Shown: positions 25,120-36,060, counted from the first letter of the stretch. The stretch: 64,000 nt of DNA from Pseudomonas putida W15Oct28 (GCF_000708715.2 NZ_JENB01000021.1:1-64000); one strand, 5' to 3'. Numbers and translations: made by a program. Notes: generated from the sequence alone by a model not told the origin.

Positions 25120-25725
25120 ATGCGTAGCCTGGTCTTGCTGCTGGCGCTGATGGCGCTGGGCGGCTGCATGAATGTCAGCGATATGGGCGAAGGCGTCCGC
25201 TACCACATGAGCGATGCCGGTCTGCTGGACCACAGCGATACCCGGCGCACCCTGTCTATCCGCCTGCAGCCCGACTCGTTCATCTTCATCGGCCAGGGTG
25301 CTTTCGTGCCACCGGGCAAGGGGCCGGTGCCACGGCAGAATGCAGTGGCGGACGAGGCGTTCAAGAGCTTTGTCGAGTATTTCCCGATGGTGCGCCGCGC
25401 CCAAGGCCCGCTGGGGCTGGAAGAGGCCATTGCCCAAGCCCGTTCGGTGGGTGCCGACTACGTTCTGTACACCCGCTTCGCCCGTACCGACGACCGCATC
25501 GGCAATGGCGATGAGTGGTATGACGAGCAGGCCGTCGATCGGCTGGGCTGGGATACTGGCGTGGTGCAGATGATGTTGATCGAAACCAACACCCGTTACC
25601 TGATCGACACCGCACGCATCAAGAGCCGTGGCGGTTTGTTGACGTTCCACGACAACACTCCGGAGGATTTGCTTGGTGCGCCGATGCGCGAGTACGCTCG
25701 TAGCCTTCTGGGTATGAGCGAATGA
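25120..25725 (+). CDS. DUF4823 lipoprotein
   Basis: A 201-residue putative outer-membrane or periplasmic lipoprotein. The signal peptide ends in a lipobox (LMALGGC, cysteine near residue 16). The mature part resembles DUF4823 proteins, found mainly in pseudomonads, of unknown function. A very strong ribosome-binding site (GGAGGAAAG) precedes the ATG. The DUF1285 gene follows after 10 nt and probably shares the transcript. Confidence 0.8.
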   Translation: MRSLVLLLALMALGGCMNVSDMGEGVRYHMSDAGLLDHSDTRRTLSIRLQPDSFIFIGQGAFVPPGKGPVPRQNAVADEAFKSFVEYFPMVRRAQGPLGLEEAIAQARSVGADYVLYTRFARTDDRIGNGDEWYDEQAVDRLGWDTGVVQMMLIETNTRYLIDTARIKSRGGLLTFHDNTPEDLLGAPMREYARSLLGMSE

Positions 25726-25735
25726 GGCAGGCGTG

Positions 25736-26296
25736 ATGAGTGATTCCGGCAAGGCCAATGATCTTCTGGCACAGATCCCCAAGGCCAAGGGCCTGCCGCC
25801 GGTGCATCTGTGGAACCCGGATTTTTGCGGTGACATCGACATGCGCATTGCCCGCGATGGCACCTGGTATTACCTGGGCACGCCGATCGGGCGCAAGCCG
25901 ATGGTACGGTTGTTTTCCACGATCATTCGCCGCGATGGCGATGACTACTTCCTGATTACCCCGGTAGAAAAGGTTGGCATTCGCGTCGACGATGCGCCGT
26001 TCGTGGCTGTGGCGCTGGAGGTGCTGGGGGAGGGGGAGCAGCAGGTGCTGCGCTTTACCAGCAATGTCGAGGACCAGGTTGACGCCGGGCCGGATAACCC
26101 CCTGCGTGTGGTCATCGACCCGGTGACGCAAGAGCCATCGCCCTATGTGCTGATGCGCAGCAACCTTGAGGCGCTGATTCACCGCAATGTGTTCTACCAG
26201 TTGGTAGAGTTGGCGGTGCCGCGTGAGATCGAGGGTGAGGAATGGTTGGGGGTGTGGAGCCAAGGCGAGTTCTACCCGATTGGGCGTAGTAGCTGA
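25736..26296 (+). CDS. DUF1285 protein
   Basis: A 186-residue cytoplasmic protein of the DUF1285 family. The conserved N-terminal block (PPVHLWNPDFCGDIDMRI), RDGTWYYLGTPIGRKPMVRLFSTI and DDYFLITPVEKVGIRV are present. Structures of relatives show a two-lobed beta-rich fold; function is not established. ATG 25736 is chosen over the adjacent GTG 25733. It is followed by an inverted REP pair. Confidence 0.85.
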   Translation: MSDSGKANDLLAQIPKAKGLPPVHLWNPDFCGDIDMRIARDGTWYYLGTPIGRKPMVRLFSTIIRRDGDDYFLITPVEKVGIRVDDAPFVAVALEVLGEGEQQVLRFTSNVEDQVDAGPDNPLRVVIDPVTQEPSPYVLMRSNLEALIHRNVFYQLVELAVPREIEGEEWLGVWSQGEFYPIGRSS

Positions 26297-26313
26297 GATC
26301 TCTGTTGCCTGTA

Positions 26314-26407
26314 CCGGCCTCTTCGCGGGCACGCCCGCTCCCACAGGTTTAGCGCTGCCCTTGGAGCCTGTGGAGAACTTGTGGGAGCGGGCATGCCCGC
26401 GAAGAGG
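26314..26407. repeat. Inverted REP pair
   Basis: Head-to-head REPs at 26314-26347 and 26378-26407, of the CGCGGGCACGCCCGCTCCCAC type, separate the DUF1285 gene from the cupin gene and may mark the end of the upstream transcript. Confidence 0.8.
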
Positions 26408-26513
26408 GCAGCACAGGCAAAATCGGCCCCCTGCTTTTACCTCGAATTGGCCATTTGTCTTCAGCCAATGAGGGCCTAACCTGCTGGCAATTGCCATTCA
26501 GGAGAAGCCCGCC

Positions 26514-26915
26514 ATGAAACCCCTAGCCATCGTCCTTTTTGCCCTGTTCGCCGCCCAAACCCCCGCCTGGGCCCACGGCGACGTTGCAGACCAGGTCAAA
26601 GTCCTGCAGCAACAACAACCCTCGAATGCCCCCGGCAAAACTGCTGTCATGCTCACCGTGAGCTACGCCCCTGGCGAGGCATCGCCCGCGCATCAGCATC
26701 CAGGCGCAGTGATGGCTTACGTTCTGGAGGGGGCAGTGGTATCGAAGCTAAACAACGACCAGGAAAAGACCTACAAGGCCGGCGAGTACTGGTACGAGGC
26801 GCCAGGCACCGTACACAGCGTGTCGCGCAACGCCAGCAAGACTCAGCCCGCCAAGCTGCTGGTGTGGAGCCTGGTGGACGAGGGCAAGCCAGTGACCGAG
26901 CCGCTGGGCCAGTAA
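26514..26915 (+). CDS. Secreted single-domain cupin protein
   Basis: A 133-residue protein with an N-terminal Sec signal peptide (cleavage likely after PAWA, residue 20) and one cupin barrel. Metal-binding histidines are in SPAHQHPGAVMAYVLEG (first cupin motif) and in APGTVHSVSRN (second motif). It is probably periplasmic. Relatives are annotated only as cupin-domain proteins; substrate and metal are unknown. The ATG has AGGAGAAG upstream. A strong terminator follows, so it is likely a single-gene unit. Confidence 0.85.
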   Translation: MKPLAIVLFALFAAQTPAWAHGDVADQVKVLQQQQPSNAPGKTAVMLTVSYAPGEASPAHQHPGAVMAYVLEGAVVSKLNNDQEKTYKAGEYWYEAPGTVHSVSRNASKTQPAKLLVWSLVDEGKPVTEPLGQ

Positions 26916-26929
26916 ACCCGACGCAACGA

Positions 26930-26965
26930 AAAAGCCCCCGGTTGCTTGCGCACCCGGGGGCTTTT
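26930..26965. terminator. Bidirectional terminator between cupin gene and tRNA-Asn
   Basis: A 12-bp perfect stem AAAAGCCCCCGG (26930-26941) / CCGGGGGCTTTT (26954-26965). A and T flanks on both sides let it serve the cupin gene (+) and the tRNA-Asn transcript (-). Confidence 0.9.
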
Positions 26966-26972
26966 CAATGTT

Positions 26973-27048
26973 TGGCTCCGCGACCTGGACTCGAACCAGG
27001 GACCCAATGATTAACAGTCATTTGCTCTACCGACTGAGCTATCGCGGA
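26973..27048 (-). tRNA. tRNA-Asn (GTT)
   Basis: A 76-nt cloverleaf with encoded CCA. Acceptor TCCGCGA pairs with TCGCGGA, the anticodon is GTT in the loop CTGTTAA, and the T-arm is GGTTCGAGTCC. It lies downstream of the aminotransferase gene on the same strand. Confidence 0.97.
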
Positions 27049-27111
27049 ATCTGCGCCATATCTTACTGATTGCCCGGGAGATGTCAAGCCACTCCCAAGC
27101 AAATCAATAGG

Positions 27112-28308
27112 TTACAGCACTTCTACGATGGCCTTGGTGACCACGTGGATGTTGCTCTGGTTCAGCGCGGCAACCGCGATGCGGCCGGTGTCCAGCGCGT
27201 AGATGCCAAACTCGTTCTTCAGGCGTGCCACCTGGTCGACGGTAAGGCCCGAGTAGGAGAACATGCCCGCCTGGCGGCCAACAAAGCTGAAGTCGCGCTT
27301 GGCGCCATATTCAGCCAGCAGGCTGACCATTTGCTGGCGCATGCCGTGGATGCGCTGGCGCATCTCGCCCAGTTCGGCTTCCCACATCTGGCGCAGTTCG
27401 TCGCTGTTCAGCACGGTAGCAACGATGGTAGCGCCGTGGGTCGGCGGGTTGGAGTAGGTGGTGCGGATTACGCGCTTGACCTGCGACAGCACGCGAGTGC
27501 TTTCGTCTTTGTTGCCGGTGACGATCGACAGTGCGCCAACGCGTTCGCCGTACAGCGAGAACGACTTGGAGAACGAGCTGGAAACGAAGAAGTCCAGGCC
27601 CGACTCGGCGAACAGGCGCACGGCGAAGGCGTCTTCGGCGATGCCGTCACCAAAGCCCTGGTAGGCCATGTCGAGGAACGGCACATGGCCCTTGGCCTTG
27701 ACCACTTCCAGGACGTTTTTCCAGTCATCCAGGCCCAGGTCGACGCCAGTCGGGTTGTGGCAGCAGGCATGCAGTACGACGATCGACCCGGACGGCAGGT
27801 TGTTCAGGTCTTCGAGCATGCCGGCGCGGTTGACATCGTTGCTCGGCGCGTCGTAGTACCGGTAGTTCTGTACCGGGAAACCTGCAGTCTCGAACAGTGC
27901 GCGGTGGTTTTCCCAGCTCGGGTCGCTGATGGCTACCACGGCGTTGGGCGACAGGCGCTTGAGGAAGTCGGCGCCGATCTTCAGCGCGCCGGTACCGCCA
28001 ACGGCCTGCACGGTGACCACGCGGCCAGCGGCCAGCAGTGGCGACTCGGCGCCGAAGATCAGTTTTTGCACGGCCTGGTCGTAAGTGGCGATGCCGTCGA
28101 TCGGCAGGTAGCCGCGCGAGGCGTGCTGGGCGGCACGCTGGGTTTCGGCTTCGATCACGGCGCGCAGCAGCGGAATGCGGCCTTCCTCATTGCAGTACAC
28201 GCCAACGCCCAGGTTGACCTTGTCGGTACGTGGGTCGGCGTTGAATGCTTCGTTGAGGCCCAGGATAGGGTCGCGGGGTGCCAGCTCGACAGCGGAAAAC
28301 AGGCTCAT
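27112..28308 (-). CDS. tyrB: Aromatic/aspartate aminotransferase
   Basis: PLP-dependent transaminase (class I, AspC/TyrB type), 398 residues. The PLP lysine is in SSSFSKSFSLYGERVG near residue 247. CHNPTGVD and the substrate-carboxylate arginine region (LDTGRIAVAALN, near 375) are present. It is likely to transaminate phenylalanine, tyrosine and aspartate; the aromatic assignment follows the orthologue I recall at this locus in KT2440. It is divergent from uvrB, with tRNA-Asn 63 nt downstream. Confidence 0.9.
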   Translation of the reverse strand: MSLFSAVELAPRDPILGLNEAFNADPRTDKVNLGVGVYCNEEGRIPLLRAVIEAETQRAAQHASRGYLPIDGIATYDQAVQKLIFGAESPLLAAGRVVTVQAVGGTGALKIGADFLKRLSPNAVVAISDPSWENHRALFETAGFPVQNYRYYDAPSNDVNRAGMLEDLNNLPSGSIVVLHACCHNPTGVDLGLDDWKNVLEVVKAKGHVPFLDMAYQGFGDGIAEDAFAVRLFAESGLDFFVSSSFSKSFSLYGERVGALSIVTGNKDESTRVLSQVKRVIRTTYSNPPTHGATIVATVLNSDELRQMWEAELGEMRQRIHGMRQQMVSLLAEYGAKRDFSFVGRQAGMFSYSGLTVDQVARLKNEFGIYALDTGRIAVAALNQSNIHVVTKAIVEVL

Positions 28309-28555
28309 TGTTACCTTGGCTCTGATTGGAGAGTGATAGGACGTACACGCTCCAGCCCGAATGCACTGAAGCGGTGCACAAACGGGGAGTCAGTATAGTG
28401 ATACCGCTCGGTCACTGCGACACTCTGGCACAGCTTTTCCGGCTATTTGCGCAAATATTTTTCGACCATTGGTCTAAATGCCGGGTCCACAGTAACAGGC
28501 GCTCACAGCCCCGCCTTGAAAGCGCCCCCGGATAGCCGCATTTGGGTATAGACTA

Positions 28556-28571
28556 CTGGCTAAATTTACAG
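28556..28571 (+). promoter_or_regulatory. LexA (SOS) box upstream of uvrB
   Basis: CTGGCTAAATTTACAG fits CTG-N10-CAG exactly, with flanking TA and TT as in the extended consensus. It is centred about 33 nt before the uvrB start, so LexA would block transcription. A -10-like TATAGA lies just upstream at about 28547-28552. Confidence 0.85.
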
Positions 28572-28596
28572 TTGCTGCAACACCGCGAGGTCCGAC

Positions 28597-30612
<2,016 letters not shown>

Positions 30613-30624
30613 AGCCTGGCGCGG

Positions 30625-30749
30625 CCTCTGTGGGAGCGGCCTTGTGTCGCGAAAGGGCCGCGCAGCGGCCCCAGCAATTTATGCTGTGACGCTGAAATCC
30701 TGGGGCCGCTGCGCGCCCCTTTCGCGACACAAGGCCGCTCCCACAGAGG
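30625..30749. repeat. Inverted REP pair after uvrB
   Basis: Two 49-nt arms (30625-30673 and 30701-30749) match with one mismatch. They are of the GCGGCCTTGTGTCGCGA family, separated by 27 nt, between convergent uvrB and the efflux gene. They may provide the transcript end for both. Confidence 0.85.
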
Positions 30750-30773
30750 GGCGCGTAGCCTCTGAAAATAGCC

Positions 30774-32324
30774 TCAATGGGCTTCCCCAGCCTTCAACCC
30801 CGCCGGCAGCTTGCGGGTCAGCAACACCGCCAGCATGCTCACCGCCAACCCGATCCCGACAAAATGGAAGGCATCGTTGTACGCCATGATCATCGCCTGC
30901 TGGTGAGTGATCTCGCTCAACTTGCCCAACGCTGCGTTATCGCTGCCCAAGCGCTCCGCCAGTTGCGCCAGCCGCTCCGCCACCTGCGGGTTGCTCGGCA
31001 CCACCGACTCCCTCAGGTAATCGAAATACACCTTGGTCCGCGCATCCAGCAACGTGGCCAGCAAGGCGATGCCAATCGCACCGCCCAGGTTACGCAGGAT
31101 ATTGAACAGGCTCGATGCCGACCCCGCATCCTGCGGCTGGATGTACGCCGTGGCGATCAGCGAAATGGTCACCATGATCATCGGCTGGCCAAGGGCGCGG
31201 ATGATCTGGATATGGTTGAACTGCGGCCCGGCGAAGTCCGGGTTGAGCACTCCGGAGCCGAAACTGGCGGCGCCGAACAGGCAAAACCCCAAGGCGCACA
31301 GCAGCTTGGGCGACACCACTTTCATCAGCTGCGGCACCAGCGGGATCAGGAACAGCTGCGGCACCCCCATCCACATGATCACCTCGCCGATCTGCAAGGC
31401 GTTGTAGCCCTGCACCTGCGCCAGGTACAGCGGCAACAGGTAGATCGACCCGTACAGGCCAACGCCCATGCCCAGGCTGGCGATGCTCGTCAGGCCGAAG
31501 TTGCGGTTGCCAAGGATGCGCAGGTTGATCAGCGGGTGTGGCTTGGAAAACTGCAGGATGACGAAGGTGATCAGGCTGACCAGGGCGACGCTGCCCAGGC
31601 CGACGATCAGGTGCGACTCCAGCCAGTCCTTGCGGTGGCCCTCCTCAAGAAACACCTGCAGGCAGCCCAACCCCAGCCCCATGGTGACGATGCCGGCGTA
31701 ATCGGTGCTTTTCAGCAGTTCCCAGTGCGGGTCTTTCTTCTCCAGCCCGTACAGCAGGCCGGCAATCATCACCAGGCCCGGTGGGATGTTGATGTAGAAG
31801 ATGTACTCCCAGCCCCAGTTTTCGGTCAGCCAGCCGCCCAGGGTGGGGCCGATGGAGGGGGCGAAGGTGGCGGTCATGGCGAACATCGCCATGCCTTTGG
31901 CGCGGTGGTGTTCGGGCAACTTGGTCAGGGTCAGGGTAAACGCCAGTGGAATCAGCGCGCCACCGGTAAAGCCTTGCAGGGCGCGGAACAGGATCATGCT
32001 TTCCAGGTTCCAGGCCATCGAGCACAGCAGCGACGACAACAGAAACCCCCCGGATACCCACACCGCCAGGCGCCGTGCCGACAGCAACTGCACCAGCCAG
32101 GCGGTCAGCGGGATCATGATGATTTCCGCCACCAGGTACGAGGTGGAAATCCACGAGCCTTCCTCCAGCGTCGCTGAAAGTGCGCCCTGGATGTCTTTCA
32201 ACGACGAGTTGGTGATCTGGATGTCCAGCACCGCCATGAACGCACCGAGCATCACACTCATCACTGCGATCCAGTCGCGCCGGGTGGGCTCGGCGGTGGG
32301 CTGGAGCAACGGGTCACCGGCCAT
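30774..32324 (-). CDS. EmrB-type MFS multidrug efflux transporter
   Basis: A 516-residue inner-membrane drug:proton antiporter of the DHA2 family (14 helices). The N-terminal motif LGAFMAVLDIQITNSSL, FRALQGFTGGALIPLA and the motif C-like FAPSIGPTLGGWL are present. It overlaps the adaptor gene by 11 nt. With that HlyD-type partner and an outer-membrane TolC-like channel encoded elsewhere it would form a tripartite pump. Substrates cannot be predicted. No regulator gene is adjacent. Confidence 0.92.
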   Translation of the reverse strand: MAGDPLLQPTAEPTRRDWIAVMSVMLGAFMAVLDIQITNSSLKDIQGALSATLEEGSWISTSYLVAEIIMIPLTAWLVQLLSARRLAVWVSGGFLLSSLLCSMAWNLESMILFRALQGFTGGALIPLAFTLTLTKLPEHHRAKGMAMFAMTATFAPSIGPTLGGWLTENWGWEYIFYINIPPGLVMIAGLLYGLEKKDPHWELLKSTDYAGIVTMGLGLGCLQVFLEEGHRKDWLESHLIVGLGSVALVSLITFVILQFSKPHPLINLRILGNRNFGLTSIASLGMGVGLYGSIYLLPLYLAQVQGYNALQIGEVIMWMGVPQLFLIPLVPQLMKVVSPKLLCALGFCLFGAASFGSGVLNPDFAGPQFNHIQIIRALGQPMIMVTISLIATAYIQPQDAGSASSLFNILRNLGGAIGIALLATLLDARTKVYFDYLRESVVPSNPQVAERLAQLAERLGSDNAALGKLSEITHQQAMIMAYNDAFHFVGIGLAVSMLAVLLTRKLPAGLKAGEAH

Positions 32325-33369
32325 TGTGGCCTTCGCTTTCGCTGCGCAGGTCTATGGTAGCGGTCACCGACATGCCGGGGCGGATGCGCCCGTGCAGCGG
32401 GTTGTCGGCGCTGAAAATGAGTTTGACCGGGATGCGCTGCACCACCTTGGTGAAGTTGCCGGTGGCGTTGTCGGGTGGCAGCAGGCTGAACTGCGCGCCC
32501 GAGGCGGCGAAGACACTGTCGACCCGGCCTTCGATGGGGGTGTCCGGGTAGCTGTCGAATAGCAGCTCGGCGCGTTGGCCAGGCTGCATCCGGCCGATCT
32601 GGGTTTCCTTGAAGTTGGCCTGCACCCAGATGTCTTCGTCGGGCACGATCGAAAGCAGGTAGGCACCGGCCTGCACCACCTGGCCATTGCGCGCATTGCG
32701 CTGGCCGATGGTGCCGCTGATCGGCGCGCGGATTTCGCAGCGGGTCAGGTTCAGCTCGGCCTGGGCCAGGTCGGCGCGGGCATTGGCGATTTGTGCATCG
32801 AGGCGTTTGAGGTCGGCGTTCAGGGCGTTGACCTGCTGGCGCTGGCTTTGCAGGTCGGCGCGGGCCTTGTCGACCTGAGAGCCGGCGACGTGGCTGTCTG
32901 CCGACAGGGTGGTGACCCGCTCTTCGGATATGAAACCTGGCTTGCGCAGTTTTTCGGCGCGGCTCAGGTCCACCCGGGAGCGGTCGAACGTGGCCTGGTT
33001 GGCTGCCACCTGAGCCTGCCCGGCGGCGATCAGGCTACCCTGCTGGGTCAGGCGGCTTTGTGCCTGTGCGTATTCTGCTTCGCGGGTGGCCAGGGTGGCG
33101 CGGGCGCGGTCAACCGCCAGGTCGAAGTCTGCCGCTTCCAGGCGTACCAGCAGGTCGCCTTTGTTGACATGCTGGTTGTCTTCCACCGGCACCGCGTCGA
33201 TACGTGCGCCCAGTTGGCTGGAGATACGGGTGATCTCACCCTGTACGTAGGCGTTGTCGGTGCTCTCGTAGAAACGGCCCTTGAAGTACCAGTGGGCCAG
33301 GAAGGCGAGGGCGATGATGGCCACCAGGGTGAAGAAGATCGCCAGGCGGCGTTTGAGTTGGGCAGGCAT
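32314..33369 (-). CDS. EmrA/HlyD-type membrane fusion protein
   Basis: A 351-residue periplasmic adaptor. One N-terminal membrane helix (about 8-27) is followed by the lipoyl half (ISSQLGARIDAVPVEDNQHVNKGDLLVRLEA), a long coiled coil (about 85-200), the second lipoyl half (CEIRAPISGTIGQRNARNGQVV), and a beta-barrel. The start at 33369 (MPAQLKRRLAIFF) is chosen over an upstream in-frame extension without family similarity. It is first in the two-gene efflux operon and divergent from gltX. Confidence 0.92.
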   Translation of the reverse strand: MPAQLKRRLAIFFTLVAIIALAFLAHWYFKGRFYESTDNAYVQGEITRISSQLGARIDAVPVEDNQHVNKGDLLVRLEAADFDLAVDRARATLATREAEYAQAQSRLTQQGSLIAAGQAQVAANQATFDRSRVDLSRAEKLRKPGFISEERVTTLSADSHVAGSQVDKARADLQSQRQQVNALNADLKRLDAQIANARADLAQAELNLTRCEIRAPISGTIGQRNARNGQVVQAGAYLLSIVPDEDIWVQANFKETQIGRMQPGQRAELLFDSYPDTPIEGRVDSVFAASGAQFSLLPPDNATGNFTKVVQRIPVKLIFSADNPLHGRIRPGMSVTATIDLRSESEGHNGR

Positions 33370-33512
33370 GGGGACTATCGTTCCAGAAGTGTAAGCAAAT
33401 TTAACAGCGCCGCAGGCCCTGTAGACAAGTGACGTTCGCGCCATTGCTGGAGCCCGGTGCCTGCCTCCTGCTAACATCCCGCCTTTGTTTCATCTTCAGT
33501 TCGAGACCTTCC

Positions 33513-34994
33513 ATGACCACCGTACGCACGCGTATCGCGCCATCGCCTACCGGCGACCCCCATGTCGGCACCGCCTACATCGCCCTGTTCAACTACTGCT
33601 TTGCCAAGCAGCACGGCGGTGAGTTCATCCTGCGCATCGAAGATACCGACCAGTTGCGCTCCACGCGCGAGTCGGAACAGCAGATCTTCGACGCCCTGCG
33701 CTGGCTCGGCATCGAATGGAACGAAGGCCCGGATGTGGGTGGCCCGCACGGCCCGTACCGGCAGAGTGAGCGTGGCGAGATCTACGCCAAATATGCCAAG
33801 GAGCTGGTTGACGCCGGCCACGCCTTCTACTGCTTCTGCACCGCCGAAGAGCTGGATCAGATGCGTGCCGAGCAGCAAGCTCGTGGCGAAACCCCGCGCT
33901 ATGACGGCCGCGCGTTGCTGTTGAGCGCCGAGGAAGTACAGCGCCGCCTGGACGCTGGCGAGCCACACGTGATCCGCATGAAGGTGCCGAGCGAAGGCAT
34001 GTGCGTGGTCCCGGACATGCTGCGCGGCGACGTTGAAATCCCGTGGGACCGCATGGACATGCAGGTGCTGATGAAGAACGACGGCCTGCCGACGTACTTC
34101 CTGGCCAACGTGGTCGACGACCACCTGATGGGCATCACCCACGTCCTGCGTGGCGAAGAGTGGCTGCCGTCTGCGCCCAAGCTGATCAAGCTGTACGAAT
34201 ACTTCGGCTGGGAGCAGCCCAAGCTGTGCTACATGCCGCTGCTGCGTAACCCGGACAAGTCCAAGCTGTCCAAGCGCAAGAACCCGACCTCGGTGACCTT
34301 CTACGAGCGCATGGGCTTCATGCCTGAGGCGATGCTCAACTACCTGGGCCGCATGGGCTGGTCGATGCCGGACGAGCGCGAGAAGTTCTCGCTGGACGAG
34401 ATGGTCGAGCACTTCGACCTGTCGCGCATTTCGCTGGGCGGCCCGATTTTCGACATCGAGAAACTGTCCTGGCTCAACGGCCAGTGGCTGCGCGAACTGC
34501 CGGTCGAGGAATTCGCCACACGCCTGCAGAAATGGGCATTCAACAGCGACTACATGATGAAGATTGCCCCGCACGTGCAGGGCCGGGTCGAGACCTTCAG
34601 CCAGGTTGCCCCGCTGGGCGGGTTCTTCTTTGAAGGCGCGCTGAAGCTGGATGCCAAGCTGTTCGAAAGCAAGAAACTGTCGGCCGACCAGGTGCGCCAG
34701 GTGATTCAGCTGATCCTGTGGAAGCTCGAAAGCCTGCGCCAGTGGGAAAAAGAGCGCATCACCGGTTGTATCCAGGCCGTGGTCGAAGCCCTGGAACTGA
34801 AGTTGCGTGATGCCATGCCGCTGATGTTCGCCGCCATTACTGGCCAGGCCAGCTCGGTGTCGGTGCTGGACGCCATGGAAATCCTCGGCCCCGACCTGAC
34901 CCGCTACCGCCTGCGCCAGGCCCTGGACCTGCTGGGTGGTGTGTCGAAGAAAGAAAACAAAGAGTGGGAAAAGCTGCTGGCCTCCATCGCCTGA
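33513..34994 (+). CDS. gltX: Glutamyl-tRNA synthetase
   Basis: Charges tRNA-Glu. It is 493 residues, class I synthetase. The HIGH-type motif is SPTGDPHVGTAY near residue 9 and the KMSKS-type motif is SKLSKRKN near 252. The C-terminal anticodon-binding domain follows. ATG 33513 gives the conserved N-terminus MTTVRTRIAPSPTG; the frame extends further upstream. Its substrate tRNA-Glu genes lie about 480 nt downstream, though separated by REPs and a new promoter. Confidence 0.97.
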   Translation: MTTVRTRIAPSPTGDPHVGTAYIALFNYCFAKQHGGEFILRIEDTDQLRSTRESEQQIFDALRWLGIEWNEGPDVGGPHGPYRQSERGEIYAKYAKELVDAGHAFYCFCTAEELDQMRAEQQARGETPRYDGRALLLSAEEVQRRLDAGEPHVIRMKVPSEGMCVVPDMLRGDVEIPWDRMDMQVLMKNDGLPTYFLANVVDDHLMGITHVLRGEEWLPSAPKLIKLYEYFGWEQPKLCYMPLLRNPDKSKLSKRKNPTSVTFYERMGFMPEAMLNYLGRMGWSMPDEREKFSLDEMVEHFDLSRISLGGPIFDIEKLSWLNGQWLRELPVEEFATRLQKWAFNSDYMMKIAPHVQGRVETFSQVAPLGGFFFEGALKLDAKLFESKKLSADQVRQVIQLILWKLESLRQWEKERITGCIQAVVEALELKLRDAMPLMFAAITGQASSVSVLDAMEILGPDLTRYRLRQALDLLGGVSKKENKEWEKLLASIA

Positions 34995-35021
34995 AGGTGT
35001 TCTGAAAGCTGCCGCTGAACC

Positions 35022-35138
35022 GTGTAGGAGCGGCCTTGTGTCGCGAAAGGGCCGCAAAGCGGCCCCGGCGATTTTGCGTTAAAGCGAAGATTGTGGGACC
35101 GCGCTGCGGTCCTATCGCGACACAAGGCCGCTCCTACA
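35022..35138. repeat. Inverted REP pair after gltX
   Basis: Arms at 35022-35066 and 35094-35138 belong to the GTAGGAGCGGCCTTGTGTCGCGA family, with partly diverged inner parts. The rest of the 334-nt gltX-tRNA spacer holds an A/T-rich stretch (35180-35222), the tRNA promoter and about 75 nt of tRNA leader. Confidence 0.8.
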
Positions 35139-35224
35139 AGGGTACGATGCTGAGGTTTTGCTGGGGCAGGGCGGTAAGTGATTGTTATCTGTGAAAAAAC
35201 TTTTGAATATTTTCAAAATTTCGT

Positions 35225-35253
35225 TTGACAGCCCTGCAATCCGATCTTAATAT
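35225..35253 (+). promoter_or_regulatory. tRNA array promoter
   Basis: A perfect TTGACA (35225-35230), a 17-nt spacer and TAATAT (35248-35253), then a GC-rich discriminator (GCGCCCC) typical of stringently controlled stable-RNA promoters. The A/T-rich stretch just upstream could act as an UP element. Confidence 0.9.
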
Positions 35254-35328
35254 GCGCCCCGTCCACAGCGATGAACGAAAACGAAACGCCAGCCACCCAG
35301 CCAGCGATTCAGTTCAAAGCGACATTGT

Positions 35329-35404
35329 GGGGCTATAGCTCAGCTGGGAGAGCGCCTGCATGGCATGCAGGAGGTCAGCGGTTCGATCCCGCTTAGCTCC
35401 ACCA
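35329..35404 (+). tRNA. tRNA-Ala (GGC), copy 1
   Basis: A 76-nt cloverleaf with encoded CCA. Acceptor GGGGCTA pairs with TAGCTCC, anticodon GGC in the loop ATGGCAT. Identical to copies at 35606 and 35861. Confidence 0.97.
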
Positions 35405-35476
35405 AATTCCGCTTGTCAGCCACGGCTGATAAGCAAGACCGGGTCCAGCAACCGGGTCTTGAAGGTAAGAAGGTTC

Positions 35477-35552
35477 GTCCCCTTCGTCTAGTGGCCTAGG
35501 ACACCGCCCTTTCACGGCGGTAACAGGGGTTCGAGTCCCCTAGGGGACGCCA
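35477..35552 (+). tRNA. tRNA-Glu (TTC), copy 1
   Basis: A 76-nt cloverleaf with encoded CCA. Acceptor GTCCCCT pairs with AGGGGAC, anticodon TTC in the loop CTTTCAC. Identical to copies at 35723 and 35979. Confidence 0.97.
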
Positions 35553-35605
35553 GTTTTACACAAGCGATGTTTAATTATGTCGCTGGGCCGCGAGGCTAGA
35601 AATCC

Positions 35606-35681
35606 GGGGCTATAGCTCAGCTGGGAGAGCGCCTGCATGGCATGCAGGAGGTCAGCGGTTCGATCCCGCTTAGCTCCACCA
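35606..35681 (+). tRNA. tRNA-Ala (GGC), copy 2
   Basis: Identical to copy 1. The spacer between copy 1 Glu and this gene (53 nt) is unlike the spacer after copy 2. Confidence 0.97.
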
Positions 35682-35722
35682 ATTTGCCTCGGTTCGCGTA
35701 AGCGGGCCGGCACGAAGGTTAC

Positions 35723-35798
35723 GTCCCCTTCGTCTAGTGGCCTAGGACACCGCCCTTTCACGGCGGTAACAGGGGTTCGAGTCCCCTAGGGGACGCCA
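35723..35798 (+). tRNA. tRNA-Glu (TTC), copy 2
   Basis: Identical to copy 1. It is followed by a terminator-like hairpin before the third Ala copy. Confidence 0.97.
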
Positions 35799-35804
35799 CT
35801 TTTT

Positions 35805-35855
35805 CCTGCGTTTTGCAGGGTTTAAAAAGGCTCGTCGATTATTGATGAGCCTTTT
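35805..35855 (+). terminator. Internal hairpin/terminator in the tRNA array
   Basis: A small CCTGC / GCAGG loop (35805-35819) is followed by AAAAGGCTC (35825-35833) pairing with GAGCCTTTT (35847-35855). It resembles the final terminator at 36061-36117 and may lower expression of the third pair. Confidence 0.65.
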
Positions 35856-35860
35856 GTTTC

Positions 35861-35936
35861 GGGGCTATAGCTCAGCTGGGAGAGCGCCTGCATGGCATGC
35901 AGGAGGTCAGCGGTTCGATCCCGCTTAGCTCCACCA
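35861..35936 (+). tRNA. tRNA-Ala (GGC), copy 3
   Basis: Identical to copies 1 and 2. It begins 5 nt after the internal hairpin. Confidence 0.97.
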
Positions 35937-35978
35937 ATTTTGCCGCGGTTCGCGTAAGCGGATCGGCACGAAGGTTAC

Positions 35979-36054
35979 GTCCCCTTCGTCTAGTGGCCTA
36001 GGACACCGCCCTTTCACGGCGGTAACAGGGGTTCGAGTCCCCTAGGGGACGCCA
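35979..36054 (+). tRNA. tRNA-Glu (TTC), copy 3
   Basis: Identical to copies 1 and 2. The Ala-Glu spacers of copies 2 and 3 are near-identical (both contain CGGTTCGCGTAAGCGG), pointing to recent duplication. Confidence 0.97.
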
Positions 36055-36060
36055 TATTTA

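Noticed and set aside
35540..35761. Minus-strand 73-codon frame in the tRNA array
   Set aside because: It is antisense to tRNA genes; an artefact sometimes annotated as a hypothetical protein.
35329..36054. Integration (att) site at the tRNA array
   Set aside because: tRNA 3' ends are common integration targets, but no integrase gene and no partial tRNA copy outside the array is present.
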